Positions 1-10,711 of a stretch of 64,000 bases of DNA are shown piece by piece. The position numbers and the translations under genes are program-made. Under the pieces are notes generated by a model. That model was not told the DNA's origin. It did not search any database and was given only the letters and a program-made list of their open reading frames with translations. Position 1 is the stretch's first letter, and each line of letters begins with the position of its first letter. The DNA is taken from contig CP075492.1 in the NCBI GenBank assembly GCA_021613535.1, positions 10,540,001-10,604,000 of the forward strand, read 5' to 3'. The DNA comes from Adineta vaga (Eukaryota; Rotifera).

Positions 1-392
1 GATCAATGACCTGAACGTGATTTAGTTAATTACTCACCATATAAATTATATGAAGCACCAAATACAGTTCGTTGGTATTGTGTACCTGAATCATAGTTTA
101 AATTTTTCTACGAAAAAACTGTTGTTACGGAACCATATATGTTCTTGTATGGTTTACGTATTTATGGATTTAGTAAAGAACTTATTATTTTGGTTGCAGC
201 TGTTATAACTGTTGTTAAAACGTAAATCATCATTTTAATTTGTTATTTCAATTGAAAGAGATTGATTTGCATTTTAGACTTAGTCCAACAGTTGGTGAGG
301 TTTTTAGAGGTTGCCATCAAAAAGAAGTTGATCGATATTCATCAGTGGTTAATAATTCAAAAGCAATGACTGGAAAAATATTACATCAATAA
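1..392 (+). pseudogene. 3' end of an unrecognised membrane-protein gene, with an in-frame stop
   Basis: Two exon-like segments read in phase. The first, about 26-222, ends in a hydrophobic stretch (LIILVAAVITVVK). It splices through GT at 223 and a TTTTAG acceptor near 276 into a short tail that starts LSPTVGEVFRGCHQ and stops with TAA at 390-392. The donor leaves two bases and the acceptor supplies one, so the phase agrees. A TAG at 94-96 interrupts the first exon in the same frame, and I see no intron of normal size that would remove it. A TGA at 7-9 may be intronic, because an AG lies at 24-25. I do not recognise the family. It is most simply the decayed end of a gene that begins outside the window; a sequencing error at 94-96 is the alternative. 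Confidence 0.4.
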
Positions 393-1762
393 TCGAAATG
401 GTTTTTTAAAAATCCATATTATTGACATCGTATTAACAAAACATATCATCATAAATATATATTGTAAGGGAGATAATGTATTATTGTAATATTGTTTAAT
501 AGGCTTATTATTTTCCAACAGATGAAGTGTTATATAATCAAAATTTAAATCACAAATTAAAGACCAACATTGCTGACAAACTGAATCATATTTATTGAGA
601 TTATTCTTAGAGATTTGTTTTAGTTCATATACTTTTTGTTCCAGTATTTTCAATGAAATAAGTTTGTCTTGAATAAATATTTTTCATCATAGGAATAGAT
701 GTAGAAAACATCGAATAATAAATCAAAATTAATGTTATACTAATGATTAATAATATCCATTGAGGTTGATTCAATAAATAATCAAGAGGTTGTGATCGCT
801 TAAAAAATAAATCAAAATAATTAATTATCAATAGATAACTTTGTTTTACTAAATAAAAAAAGATTTTATTCTCTTACCACCATTTTGTTAAACACTTTTT
901 TTTCTATTTTCTTATGTAAATTTTCATTTGCAGCATCTGTATAAGATGACATAATGAGAAAAAAATAATATCTAGAAGAAGAAAAAGAAGAATGAAATGA
1001 AAAAGAACTTTTTATCAGGTTTTTCTTTATCAACTAGTTTTAAACAAACAATGATAATTTCTATAATTAATGTATGTACACATTTGAATAACACACATGC
1101 TGATAGAATAATCACCATTGAATCGAAATACAAAGTTTGTTGTTGATTACTGTTACCCATGTCGAACAATACGATCCGTATACTGACTGTAATAACAGGC
1201 GCAGTAATACGGTCCGTTTTGAATCGGTACATAGCAGAAAAGTAACTGTTTTGAAGGAAAATACAGTCGGTTTTCGAGGCCGTAAAAGTGCGCCCGTGAT
1301 TACAGGCCGAAACGGTCTATTTACTGCCGTAAAGGTACCATTTTATCACAGTTCACGTTCCGAAAACACACTGTATACGGCTCCGTTTTGATCAACCTGG
1401 GTATAAATGGATCCAAAAAGCATCGTTGATGTAATTGTTGTAATAATGGTGATAAATTTTGGACCACCGAAAATGAAAAATAGAACCAAAATGTTTAAAA
1501 TATTTAAGATATTATATAAACATTTTGCGTATTCAGTTACATTTGTTATCAGTGCGTTTGTGTCATGAGTTTCAAGTACCTGTTTAATTTTCAAATCAGT
1601 TGAATCATCAAAAGTTGCTTGACCTAATTTGACTCTTAGAATGGATGATGCTTCAACTGATACGAATACAATAAATGAACCATAGAATATTAATAACAAT
1701 AAAATTAATATGAATAAATGCTCTTTGCTGATGTACTTTCTTAAATGTTGAGCAACTGGAGT
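381..1762 (-). pseudogene. Broken multi-pass membrane-protein gene of unknown family
   Basis: Reading the minus strand, an exon begins at 1762 after a TTTTTTAG acceptor and encodes one strong transmembrane helix (LFILILLLLIFYGSF), a polar loop and a second hydrophobic segment (NILVLFFIFGGPKF). The frame is lost at about 1392, where a GC-richer palindromic patch begins. Beyond the patch, from about 1170, a different frame resumes the same kind of protein with another membrane helix (SMVIILSACVLFKCVHTLI). Further coding-like pieces follow near 831-625 (QPQWILLIISITLILIYYS) and 653-520, but these two overlap in different frames, which implies a second frameshift near 640. The family is not recognised and no start codon exon was found. 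The tail overlaps the end of the opposing + strand remnant by about 12 bases. It is probably a decayed gene. Confidence 0.45.
1173..1392. repeat. Imperfect palindromic, MITE-like insert in the membrane-protein remnant
   Basis: The left end (GATCCGTATACTGACTGT, from 1173) and the reverse complement of the right end (GAGCCGTATACAGTGTGT, from 1384) match imperfectly. Further in, GCAGTAATACGGTCCGTTTT (about 1202) pairs with the reverse complement of bases around 1300-1328. A direct repeat is also present: TAATACGGTCCGTTTTGAATC-like at 1206 and TATACGGCTCCGTTTTGATC at 1374. The patch is richer in GC than its surroundings and separates two coding frames of one apparent protein. Its length is consistent with the 2-mod-3 frame offset between the flanks. 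No clear target-site duplication was found, so a small foldback or MITE element is an inference. Confidence 0.45.
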
Positions 1763-2445
1763 CTAAAAAAGCAAGACTATTCGAGTAGTGTAAAAATCGT
1801 TAATTCGATTCGAGTATTGAACTTCTTCTTCAACTTCTAAAGTTTCAGTTAAGAATTTGATTACTCGAATTTTAACCTATTGAATAGCATAGGTATCCTA
1901 ACATATGGCATCGTCGACTATTTTAAATGTGCATTTAAGTTATATGGTGTAAATGCTTTGCAGACCGTTATCAATCGATGTCTCTCCCGCTGAGAACGCT
2001 TTTCGTGTGTACAGTGTGACAGAGGGGTCCAAGGCAATCTCGCTTTGTTCTTTGCCTTCCAACACCCACGCCTACCCTCAATTCTAAATATATAAATTTA
2101 GAAGCTGAATAGTTGAAACGTCTTTTCGACTTCTACATCTAGGAAAAACTTATATGGGAAAAGAAGAACAGCTAAGTATGAATAATTGAAAAAAGAACGA
2201 CGAAAGGTAACAAAAAAAGAGATGAAACAATTTTCCTTTTTCTCGTATTATCTTTCGGTTTCTCTATTCATGAATCGAATTACGGTACTCCTTCTCACAT
2301 GTTATCTAGATAAAAAATATTATCGAATGTTAGAAAGTCTATAGCAAACATATTCGAACGTATCTTCCCGATGTTTATGAAACTAAAATGATTAATATTG
2401 CATGAACCATCATACGAACATTGTTCGATTATGTTTTCATGATCC
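1763..2445. other. Non-coding stretch with one GC-richer patch
   Basis: No convincing gene. About 1958-2085 is GC-richer than its surroundings and has no long reading frame; it could be remnant transposon or repeat sequence. The rest is AT-rich with short homopolymers. I see nothing else here. Confidence 0.4.
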
Positions 2446-2664
2446 ATTAATTCTGAATTTTCTAATGATATTATTCTTATTATTCAACCGACGACAGAAA
2501 ATGGCGATCGTGTACAAGTTCAACGACTTGAATTTAGTAAACCAATTGGAGGAAATCGAGGTTGGCATGCAGGTGCGACAATCAAAAACACCTTCTATAT
2601 TTTCGGTGGAAATACATCAGAAAATAAACGTGATAATTCTTTGCTTGCAATTGAATTTCAATAA
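2446..2664 (+). pseudogene. Orphan Kelch-repeat exon
   Basis: This frame reads 72 codons to a TAA at 2662-2664 and contains a typical Kelch blade: a GG doublet followed by RGWHAGATI, then FYIFGGNTSENKRDN and LLAIEFQ. That is the glycine pair, the W-H-A-G-A strand and the I-F-G-G strand in the right order. An in-frame TGA precedes it at 2440-2442. No other blade, no clear splice acceptor and no start codon were found nearby, whereas a propeller needs five to seven blades. It looks like the surviving last exon of a Kelch-domain protein. The family call is firm; the pseudogene status is inference. Confidence 0.55.
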
Positions 2665-3067
2665 TCTCCTTTGTTTTGTTTCATAATCATTACTTGTAAG
2701 CCAATTAACCAAGCGAAAATTGTCAACAGTGAAATTTATTTACTTCTTCTTTCAATATTTATAATGTAGTAAATAAAAAAAGATTTGTTTTGGTAAAAGA
2801 TGCAATCGTTTGATAAAGCATTAATGACATCATATATATTTATTATGGACAAGTAAGTTGTATGCTTGCGTACATTATCTTGATATCAAATGTTGATCAA
2901 TGTTTTTGCCTGTTCTTCAGACAGTAAAAAAAGAATTTTGTTGTCTTTCGTCTATCTAAAACTGGTATCTTCGCGTTGGTTGTAAAAGAAAAAAAATAAG
3001 AGAATAGAAAAGATTTTGATAAAGTTGGAAACTAACAAATCTTGCTGTAGTATTTGCTTTTAAAATC

Positions 3068-4626
3068 ATGGGTTGTCTATGTCCACAAGGCTTGCCTGAC
3101 CATCCACCCACCCCACCTAATAACAATAGTAAAGGTGTTAAGTTCTCTAACATTCAACAACCTATTCTACATGTATACGATGCTGATCCAAATAATGAAC
3201 CATTACAAGCGCCACCTCGTCCTCCGCCACCTTTGAGACCCTTACCGAGACCAAGACCTCAGAATGATCAATCACGTGTACTACTGCATACTCCTATCTA
3301 CATTGCTAAGCAATCTTATGAGAAAACAAACGACGATCAAATATCGTTTGAAAATGATGATGAAATGGAACTGATAGAAGAAATCAATCCAAATGAATTA
3401 CGCGTGAATCATCTTCGTTCTGGTCTGTCTGGAATTGTTCTGAAAAAATACGTTCAAATCGATGTTGATACTCCACTTCGATTAGCTGTTCAACAATTTG
3501 GTGTCATTCAACGATGTCTTGTTCACAACAATGATTCGGTGGATATCTCATTCGACGAAGTGCCAGTGTTCCCAATTCATTTGTTCTAAGTATTTTACAA
3601 TCTAACGAACATCATCAAACATTGACTTGGAATTATTTAATATGTATCCATCCTTCGAATAAATATTTCTATTTTCATCAAGAAGATAAACTTAAAACGA
3701 TATTTTTCTCTTCATTTGGACAGTTAGTTGCTGATCAACGTGTTCATGCTGTTATTCCTTTAACTGAAACTGTTCCATCTGTAATTGAATTCGATAAAGA
3801 AGTTTGGAATATACCATATAATGAATTAAAAATGGATCAGAAAATTGGCGAAGGTCAATTTGGGGAAGTGTTTCGTGCAACTTGGCATCGAGGTCGACAA
3901 GATATTCCTGTTGCTATAAAAAAATTACGTATTCGAGGTATAACAAGTACAGTTCAACGACAAATTGAAGCAATGAAAGTTCTAACAAATCTATATATTG
4001 TAACACTATATGGTGTATCTGAAAATCCTCGCACGAATGAAATTCTTATTATAACTGAATTAATGGAAAATGGTGATTTGAGAACATGGTTAAAAAATCT
4101 ACCCAATTTACCTGAATATTCTACTCTCGTACGTTTTGCAAAGGATATTGCTAGAGGAATGAGTTATTTAGAATTTCGTAATTATGTTCATCGTGATCTA
4201 GCTTGTCGAAATATTCTTGTGGGACCTGGTGCACGTCGAGTTAGAATTGCTGATTTTGGTCTCTCAACTATTTTAAATCCAGCTGATGAAGGTCAACGTC
4301 AAGAAGCACGTTTAGATAAGTTAGCAACACGTTGGTTAGCACCGGAATTACTTGGTGATCAAGCAGAATATTCACTAAAATCAGATGTATGGTCATTTGG
4401 AATACTTTTAATCGAACTCTGGCAGAAAGGAAGAGATCCGTATGAAAATGAACATCGTGCATGGATTCAAGGTGCAGTCAGAACTGGCTATGTTCATGAA
4501 AAACCAACAGATTGTTCTGATGATTTCTATCAATCCATAATATGTCAATGTTTGAAATTTGAATCAAATGATCGACCAACATTTTCTGCAATAAGAACAC
4601 TTCTAGAAACATGGCAATGTTCATAA
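3068..4626 (+). CDS. Src-like non-receptor tyrosine kinase (SH3-SH2-kinase), with a frameshift in SH2
   Basis: The start MGCLC is a typical myristoylation and palmitoylation signal, followed by a proline-rich stretch (PPRPPPPLRPLPRPRP). A degenerate SH3 domain covers about residues 75-125 and lacks the usual tryptophan pair. SH2 begins FGVIQR; one base appears to be missing around 3536-3541, after which the adjacent frame reads GYLIRRSAS, the FLVR-type phosphotyrosine pocket, and runs open to 4626. The kinase domain has GEGQFGEVF, VAIKK, HRDLACRN, DFGLS and WLAPELL, so catalysis looks intact. The activation loop (NPADEGQRQEARLDK) has no tyrosine, and the C-terminus ends WQCS without the Src tail tyrosine, so control by those phosphorylations is lost. 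A TGTAG acceptor lies 17 bases before the ATG. If the frameshift is real, only a kinase-less N-terminal product is made. Confidence 0.8.
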
Positions 4627-5307
4627 GAAATTGTTGAAATATGAAAAACAAAACATTTCAATTGCTACTGGCAAATTGATTTTCTCGGTTAGTTCTATTT
4701 CGATTTCATCAATATAAATAAATACTAGGTCGCATATGACCGAACATCTTCTAATCGTTGTAACCATCCGTATAGAATAAATGACAATCTTAGTTTACAT
4801 GTAAATCTTGTCATCAACGACAGTAATAATTATCGTCGTTCTCTCTGGCATACAATTATCAAGAAAAATAAAAACATTTTCTCTATGTCTAAATATATTG
4901 CTTGATTCAAAATCGTTCGACGAGAATTGCGTACTTATCACAAAAATAGAATTACATCATTTATTGATACAAGCAAATCTAATAATTAATGAAGCTCAGC
5001 ATGAATATCTTTTGATCATACGTGCGAAAAAAGCTGTCCATAGACTGATTAACTCGATTATTCTTATATCATGTATACGAAAACATCAGAGAATAAATAA
5101 GTAAAGGGCATCTGTATCTGTTGCTGTTCGTCGCGATATTATTATTATTTACAGGAGATTCGTATAATAAGGCAACAAACAGAAGAAAAAAAACCGATAG
5201 AACAATTGTGTTCATTAATTCTGACGAGTACGTTTGAGGTAATAACAGAACTCAACAAAGAAAGACAAATCGGAATCAATTATCTAATCGAATGATTTAA
5301 TTTAGAT
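4627..5307. other. Intergenic region between kinase and GPCR genes
   Basis: AT-rich. A 98-codon frame at 4808-5104 has no recognisable motif and no coding-like composition, so I do not call it. A TTTAG acceptor-like site ends two bases before the GPCR start codon. Nothing else seen. Confidence 0.4.
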
Positions 5308-6466
5308 ATGTATACAACAAATCAATCATCATCACTATCATCTATGAAATCATTAACACAGAATACTACAAATTTAGAAAATATCAATCTCTTTCATCAT
5401 CCAGTTTTATATGGTCTTGCTATTTATGCTCTATTTCTTATCATTATTGGCACTATTGGTAGATTAAATCTTGAAAAATTATTGAAATCTTTCTTGTTTT
5501 TCGTTTTTATTCTAGGTAATATTTTAACTATTATCATTCTTCTTCGTCCAAATTTAAGAAAACATACAACTATGCGTTATTTAATTGCTGTTGCTATTGC
5601 TGATCTTTGTTCATTATATTCATGGAATTTAAATTTATTCTATAAACATTTAATTAATCCATATCAAAATGATCTTGAAGATGCATCGATTGTATCTTGT
5701 CGTTTTGTTTCATTCTTTGCCTTTGTTAGCTTACAACTTTCATCATGGTACTTAACATTAGTTAGTTTCGATCGATGTCTAAATATACATTTCTTATTTT
5801 GGCATCGAAAATTAGGACAAGCAAAATATGTTATCTTCATTATACTAAGTATTACAATTATCATTGCTTCGATTAATAGTCATCTACTTTTTTTAAATGG
5901 TTATCAACAATCAAATTGTATACCATTTGGTAAACGTACTTGTATCGTTTGCTATGCACGTCTGAATGATCCCTATTATATTTTTCCAAAATGGGAAAAA
6001 ATTCATGTATTAATCTATAATCTAATACCTTTTTCGATCATGTTAATATCGAATTGTTTTATTATTCGTCGTTCCTTTGCATCAACGATAATTCGAACTT
6101 CATCATTGGACGTAAAACAAAGATTAAGTAGAAATTATCGACAACGAAAACAACGACAATTAACCTATATACTATTATTTGTTACTTTTTTGTTTGTATT
6201 ATTAACAGCACCCGTCTTGATTTATAATGTTTTTCTAAGAAATAATTTAGTTGATCGAAAACCATTGAAATATATTGTACAAGGAATACTTTTATCCATG
6301 CAATTTACCAGTCATGCAGTAAGTTAAATGACACGAGAAACATAATTAATGATTTCATGTCGTCTAATTTTAGATCAATTTCTTTGTTTATTGTTATGGT
6401 GCATCGAAATTTCGTAATGAATTGAATGAATTTATTACTAGTTCTATACGTAAACGACCTGTGTAA
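5308..6466 (+). CDS. Rhodopsin-family G-protein-coupled receptor (orphan)
   Basis: Three exons: 5308-5458, 5516-6318 and 6374-6466, about 348 residues. The 57-bp first intron lies inside TM1 and is open in frame; removing it restores the conserved G-N of TM1 (IIGTIG joined to NILTIIILL), so it is an intron. Other class A marks are AVAIADL in TM2, a cysteine at the top of TM3 (VSCRF), SFDRCLNI in place of DRY at the end of TM3, cysteines in extracellular loop 2 (SNCIPF), a basic third loop (RQRKQRQ) before TM6, and INFFVYCYGASKFRNEL in the last exon as the NPxxY/helix 8 region. The N-terminus carries N-glycosylation sequons. The ligand cannot be told. It is a plasma membrane receptor; the subfamily is unassigned and may be lineage-specific. 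Confidence 0.85.
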
Positions 6467-7118
6467 ATCAAAACTGTTTACTTAAACTTGTAATGTTTTT
6501 CTCCATTTCCTGACAAGTTATTTTTTACGGTCGATTTATTCGATATTTTGATAACAAATGAAGAAAATGTTAAATAAAGAAACCAGTTTTACCGATCGAC
6601 GTTAGATATTAGGACATAGTTCGTACTTTTGTCTTTGTCAATTTGTAGTCGAATGATAAATTCTATGACTGATAGTTTGCGGCATAACTTCAACTGTTGT
6701 TCATATGATTATTATTATTATCAAAAATCGTCATGTCACACAGAAAAATGTCACTCAATACATAGTTATCATACTCGACATTTTTTCTGAGTACGTCTTC
6801 ATCAACTTTTGTCAACAGTATGATTATTACTTGTTATATCTGACTCATAGAGAAAATAGGTTTATAGGATGAATATTCTTTGAAACTAATAATAATATTC
6901 TTATAGAATGATTCATTCATTAGTCAGAATTATTTACAATAGTTATTTTCAAATTAATGAAAAGAAAAGAAAATACACAAATATCAATTGAATAATTGCC
7001 ATCATTTCTCATTCATACGGATCATTGAAATGCTTTTGTTGTCTAGTAAAAAATATTCTAGAAAAGAGCAGAAATAAAAGATAGTTGATCGACACATAAA
7101 AAAGTCTCAAAGAAATGT
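6467..7118. other. Intergenic region between convergent GPCR and TRAPPC4 genes
   Basis: These are the 3' flanks of two convergent genes. AT-rich, with a short ATT run near 6709-6720. No gene or structured element seen. Confidence 0.4.
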
Positions 7119-7894
7119 TTATGAATATGGTGAACCCGTTTTTTCTAATGAATCAATTGCTTGTTGAACAGTTTGTTGAAATAAAGGACACCAAATTGGT
7201 TGTTCAAGAGAATAAAATGGATTTTTCAATGCATAATCACTATGTAATTCATAGGTACGTCTAAGTAAAGCATCAACATTCACTTGTCTTGTATCGGTTA
7301 ATGCTACAAATTTGATACCAGTTATCGATTGGAAACAATATAGTTTAAATTGATCGGTTTCTAATTCACGAATACCACTCGAATTCAATTCAGGAGATAA
7401 TTGATAAGCAATAGCATACATGGAATGGAAGATTGACGCGAGAATTAGTTTTTCATTACCATTTAATCTTGTTCGACCAAATTTTATTGTAACTATGTAC
7501 ATAAAAGTAAACAGAAATGAATAATTCGAATTACAAATAAATGAAAAATCTTACCAGGATAATTTGATGAATCTGATAGATATTTAATAATATCATGACT
7601 GGTTGTCGATGACGATGATGTTTGCGTATCATCATCATTAGTTACTGTTGATGATGAAGTAAAATCAATAGTATTTCCTCGTACTGGTATTCCATTAATT
7701 GATATAATTGTATGACCAACTTTAATTCCATCACGTTGACCAAATTGAACCATAACACCTTTATCACTCTGTTTCAGTACAAAATCAAGTGGATAACTGA
7801 ACGTTTTTTCCAATTCAATTTTTGGTATGGAATGTTCATAGGAAAAGATCAGACCACCACTACGATTGATTACATAAAAACTATGTACTACCAT
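7119..7894 (-). CDS. TRAPPC4: Trafficking protein particle complex subunit 4 (synbindin)
   Basis: Two exons, 7894-7555 and 7492-7119, separated by a 62-bp intron; 237 residues, against about 219 in human. It begins [17 protein letters not shown], the longin-type strand of the synbindin/Bet5 family. It also contains [26 protein letters not shown] and, in exon 2, [44 protein letters not shown] and [15 protein letters not shown]. All are close to vertebrate TRAPPC4. The splice restores NYPVTIKFGR. A Ser/Thr/Asp-rich insert (about residues 80-100) explains the extra length. TRAPPC4 is a core subunit of the TRAPP complexes, which act as exchange factors for Rab1/Ypt1-type GTPases in ER-Golgi traffic. 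An acceptor-like ACAG lies upstream of the ATG. Confidence 0.93.
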
Positions 7895-8081
7895 ATTTGA
7901 TGTTTCGTTCAAAAAACTTGATCTGTAATAAAATGACAACGACATAAAAATATTTGTTTTATTGCTTTTCTTTTCGTCAAAAAAATCATGTTTGATAAAT
8001 ACAAAAACACAAGAAAAGAAAAAAAACGGAAAATTAGATATAACATTGGAGAGAATGAGCAGATCAATTGATGTTTGATTT

Positions 8082-9662
8082 TTAGTGATTATTCGCTGGA
8101 GGTTGGGCACGGGGAAGATGTGCTGAATCTTGTGGTGATGGCACTTGATTACCCGGTGCAGGATTATTTTGATGTGGATGATTTGGCTAGAAAAATAGAT
8201 AGAAGAAAACGATGGTTATTCGAAAGAATGATTGAATGAATTCCTTACTGTAGATACTTGAATTAAATGGTCGGAGAAACTATTAAATTCTTGGTCGGAA
8301 TAAACTGTACTATCTTCAATAGACTAAAAAGACAGAGAGGATAAATGATTTCGAAATGATGATAATTTACCTGCCATCCTTGATCATTTTTAGCACCTGT
8401 TCCATTGATACCTGTTTCGAATTCTTGAAATGAAAGCATACGATCATTATTTTTATCGAATTCTTTCATCACATGTTCACGCATTCGATCCATTTCTTCT
8501 TGTTTTTCAATTGGATCAGCTTCTGGGGTGCCTTCATGAATTTTTTCTGCCTAAAATTAGAAATGAAATAATATGCAACATTAGTTTTCTCTTAATAAAA
8601 ATAATCTGTATAAACCTCTTTGAGCATCAATGCTTCAATTTCAGCTTCATCCAAAAATCCATCACTATTAACATCATGTAGTTTGAAAAATGCTTTAGGA
8701 TTAAACTGATCAGCTTCGAGATGATCGACATTTTCCCATACTTCTTCCATTTGATCAACACTACCGGGATGATTAACTTTAGGATGATGTTTCTTCTTTT
8801 CCACAGCTTCTTGATGTATTCCTTCTTCTTTCTTTCGTTCTTCTTCAGTCATTTTCTAGGGAAAAAAAAGGAAAATGATTGATTACAAAAATAGTATATT
8901 TCATTGATTTATTTACCGCAAGTTTACTACGACGTTCAAATTCTTTTTGCATTTCATAATCTTTAAATTCTCGTTCACGTTCTCGATCTAATTGATCTAA
9001 ATCTTTTGATGCATGTTGAATTAAACGTTCAAGATCGCTTTCACTGAATGCTTCAGAATTTTTATGATCAACATGTTGAGGAATGATCTTTTTCATATGT
9101 GGTTCATCTGGATGAGCTCTAGCAAGTTCCATTCGTTCTTTTTCTATAAATAGACATTTGTTATTTAACAAAATGAAGACACTAAAATGAATACTAACCA
9201 CTTAAATTACGTATTTTTCTTGCCACTAACTCTCGTAATCGACCCATTTCACGTTGCTTTGCTTCATCAAGTTTCGTACGAACATGATGTTGAACAAGAC
9301 TAAGATGTTGAGCAATATTTCCGGACTAGAATACACTAAAACTATAATAATCATAGTTGAATCATTTTCTAGTACTTTGATATCATCGACAGAAGCATTC
9401 TCGATTTTTTTCTTGAATTCGGGATCATTCTCAAGAATTTCGACAACTTCTTTCAAATAACGACCATATTCAAGATTGTTTAACTAAAATAAATAAATAT
9501 AAACAATACAAATACAAACAAATATTTTCTTACCACTTCATCTGACTCATCTGTTTTGATATCGGCTGATGGTTTATCTTTATTCGCTTTTTCTACAACA
9601 GGCGGAGCACCAATTGTTACAATCAGAAGGAAGACACCAATGATACTTAAAGTTAGCTTCAT
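8082..9662 (-). CDS. NUCB: Nucleobindin (EF-hand, secretory pathway)
   Basis: Eight exons: 9662-9534, 9483-9376, 9325-9199, 9143-8917, 8855-8616, 8550-8371, 8323-8249 and 8186-8082; 396 residues. A signal peptide ([19 protein letters not shown]) is followed by the family's [19 protein letters not shown] and by [19 protein letters not shown], the leucine/basic DNA-binding-like region. The acidic middle has [25 protein letters not shown], the first EF hand ([14 protein letters not shown]), [18 protein letters not shown] as the second EF hand, and GWQ follow. The C-terminus is shorter than vertebrate NUCB1/2 and is Pro/Gln/Asn-rich instead of a long coiled coil. Nucleobindins bind calcium in the Golgi and ER, are partly secreted and bind G-alpha subunits. 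Whether a nesfatin-like peptide is released cannot be told. Confidence 0.93.
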
Positions 9663-10068
9663 GATAAAATCTAAAGATAATAAATATGAAAATGACTATT
9701 GTGTCAAATAAATCTTATGCTAATCCCAACTCCCATCATCGTCATCATTACGTTATATTAAATCTACTATGCGTGTGTGGGTAGGATACGATCAAACGTG
9801 GATGGTATTGGAAACAGTGTAGGTGGTCCAATAAAGACAAGAACTAAGAGAGGTCGCTGGAGGAAAACATTTGTAATGTACGAAATAGGCTATATGTTTG
9901 AATAGACAGGACTGATCGTATAACAAAGGAATTCTAGAGTATAAAAGATGATGTAAATATACAAAATAGTTCATAATTCTACCATATCTACGATTATAAT
10001 TACAACCAAAAGTACGTACCTATTTATACTTGTTATTCTTCGACTAATCGCTATTATATTTATTCTAG
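9663..10068. promoter_or_regulatory. Shared upstream region of nucleobindin (-) and the protease inhibitor (+)
   Basis: 406 bp separate two divergent start codons, so both promoters must lie here or overlap. Acceptor-like sites flank both starts (ATCTTTAG before nucleobindin, TATTCTAG directly before the inhibitor ATG). A 60-codon minus-strand frame at 9792-9974 is not convincing. No known motif is recognised. Confidence 0.45.
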
Positions 10069-10711
10069 ATGGTTCGTTTACTTACGTCAGTACTTCTCAT
10101 CGTTGCATTCATTTGCATTTTTGAAAGTATGCTTCGTAAAAATATGAAATTATATTGAATAATTTTCATATGATTATTTAGGTGAAGCATGGTCATTGTT
10201 TCCTAAGAAAGGAAAATCATGTGAACCAGTTAAATGTATGGGAAAATTAAAGAAATGCCAATATGGTTATCAAAAACGAGACGGTTGTGAAATATGCAAA
10301 TGTGATGATCCTTGCAATCCTGACGGAAAAGTAATTCGTAGTGTAATTTTTGTTATTGATTTTCATAAGTTTTCATTTAAATAGGCTTTTTGTCGTCATC
10401 ATGAAAAATGTCATGTCGATAGAAGACGCGATGGAACATTCTTTGCACAATGTGGTGGTTCATTGAGACCAAAAAGATCATTAAGTACACATTCGAATAG
10501 TTATTTGAATTTTTTCTAAAATATTTTATCCTTATGTAAAGGTGCTTGTCACGAAGAACACAAGGTTAAAGGACCATGTCGCAGTGGTATGCGACGATTT
10601 TCTTACAATAAAGAAACAAAAAGTTGTGAACAATTCGTCTATGGTGGATGTAAAGGCACTCGTAACAATTTCAAAACAAAACAACAATGTAAATCTACTT
10701 GTCATGTCTAA
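10069..10711 (+). CDS. Secreted antistasin-like plus Kunitz (BPTI) protease inhibitor
   Basis: Four exons: 10069-10126, 10182-10330, 10385-10484 and 10542-10711; 158 residues. The signal peptide (MVRLLTSVLLIVAFICIFE) is followed by an antistasin-type cysteine module (CQYGYQKRDGCEICKCD), a second cysteine segment (CRHHEKCHVDRRRDG) and a complete C-terminal Kunitz domain. The Kunitz domain has six cysteines in BPTI order, including GPCRSGMRRFSYN, EQFVYGGCKG and a C-terminal QQCKSTC. The residue after the second Kunitz cysteine, which is P1 in this family, is Arg, so trypsin-like serine proteases are the expected targets. The first segment lacks some cysteines of a full antistasin repeat. The protein is secreted; whether it acts in digestion, defence or development is unknown. 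Confidence 0.88.

Noticed and set aside
4808-5104. 98-codon + strand frame
   Set aside because: No conserved motif, poor codon pattern and no splice context.
9792-9974. 60-codon minus-strand frame upstream of nucleobindin
   Set aside because: No motif; it lies in the short divergent promoter region.
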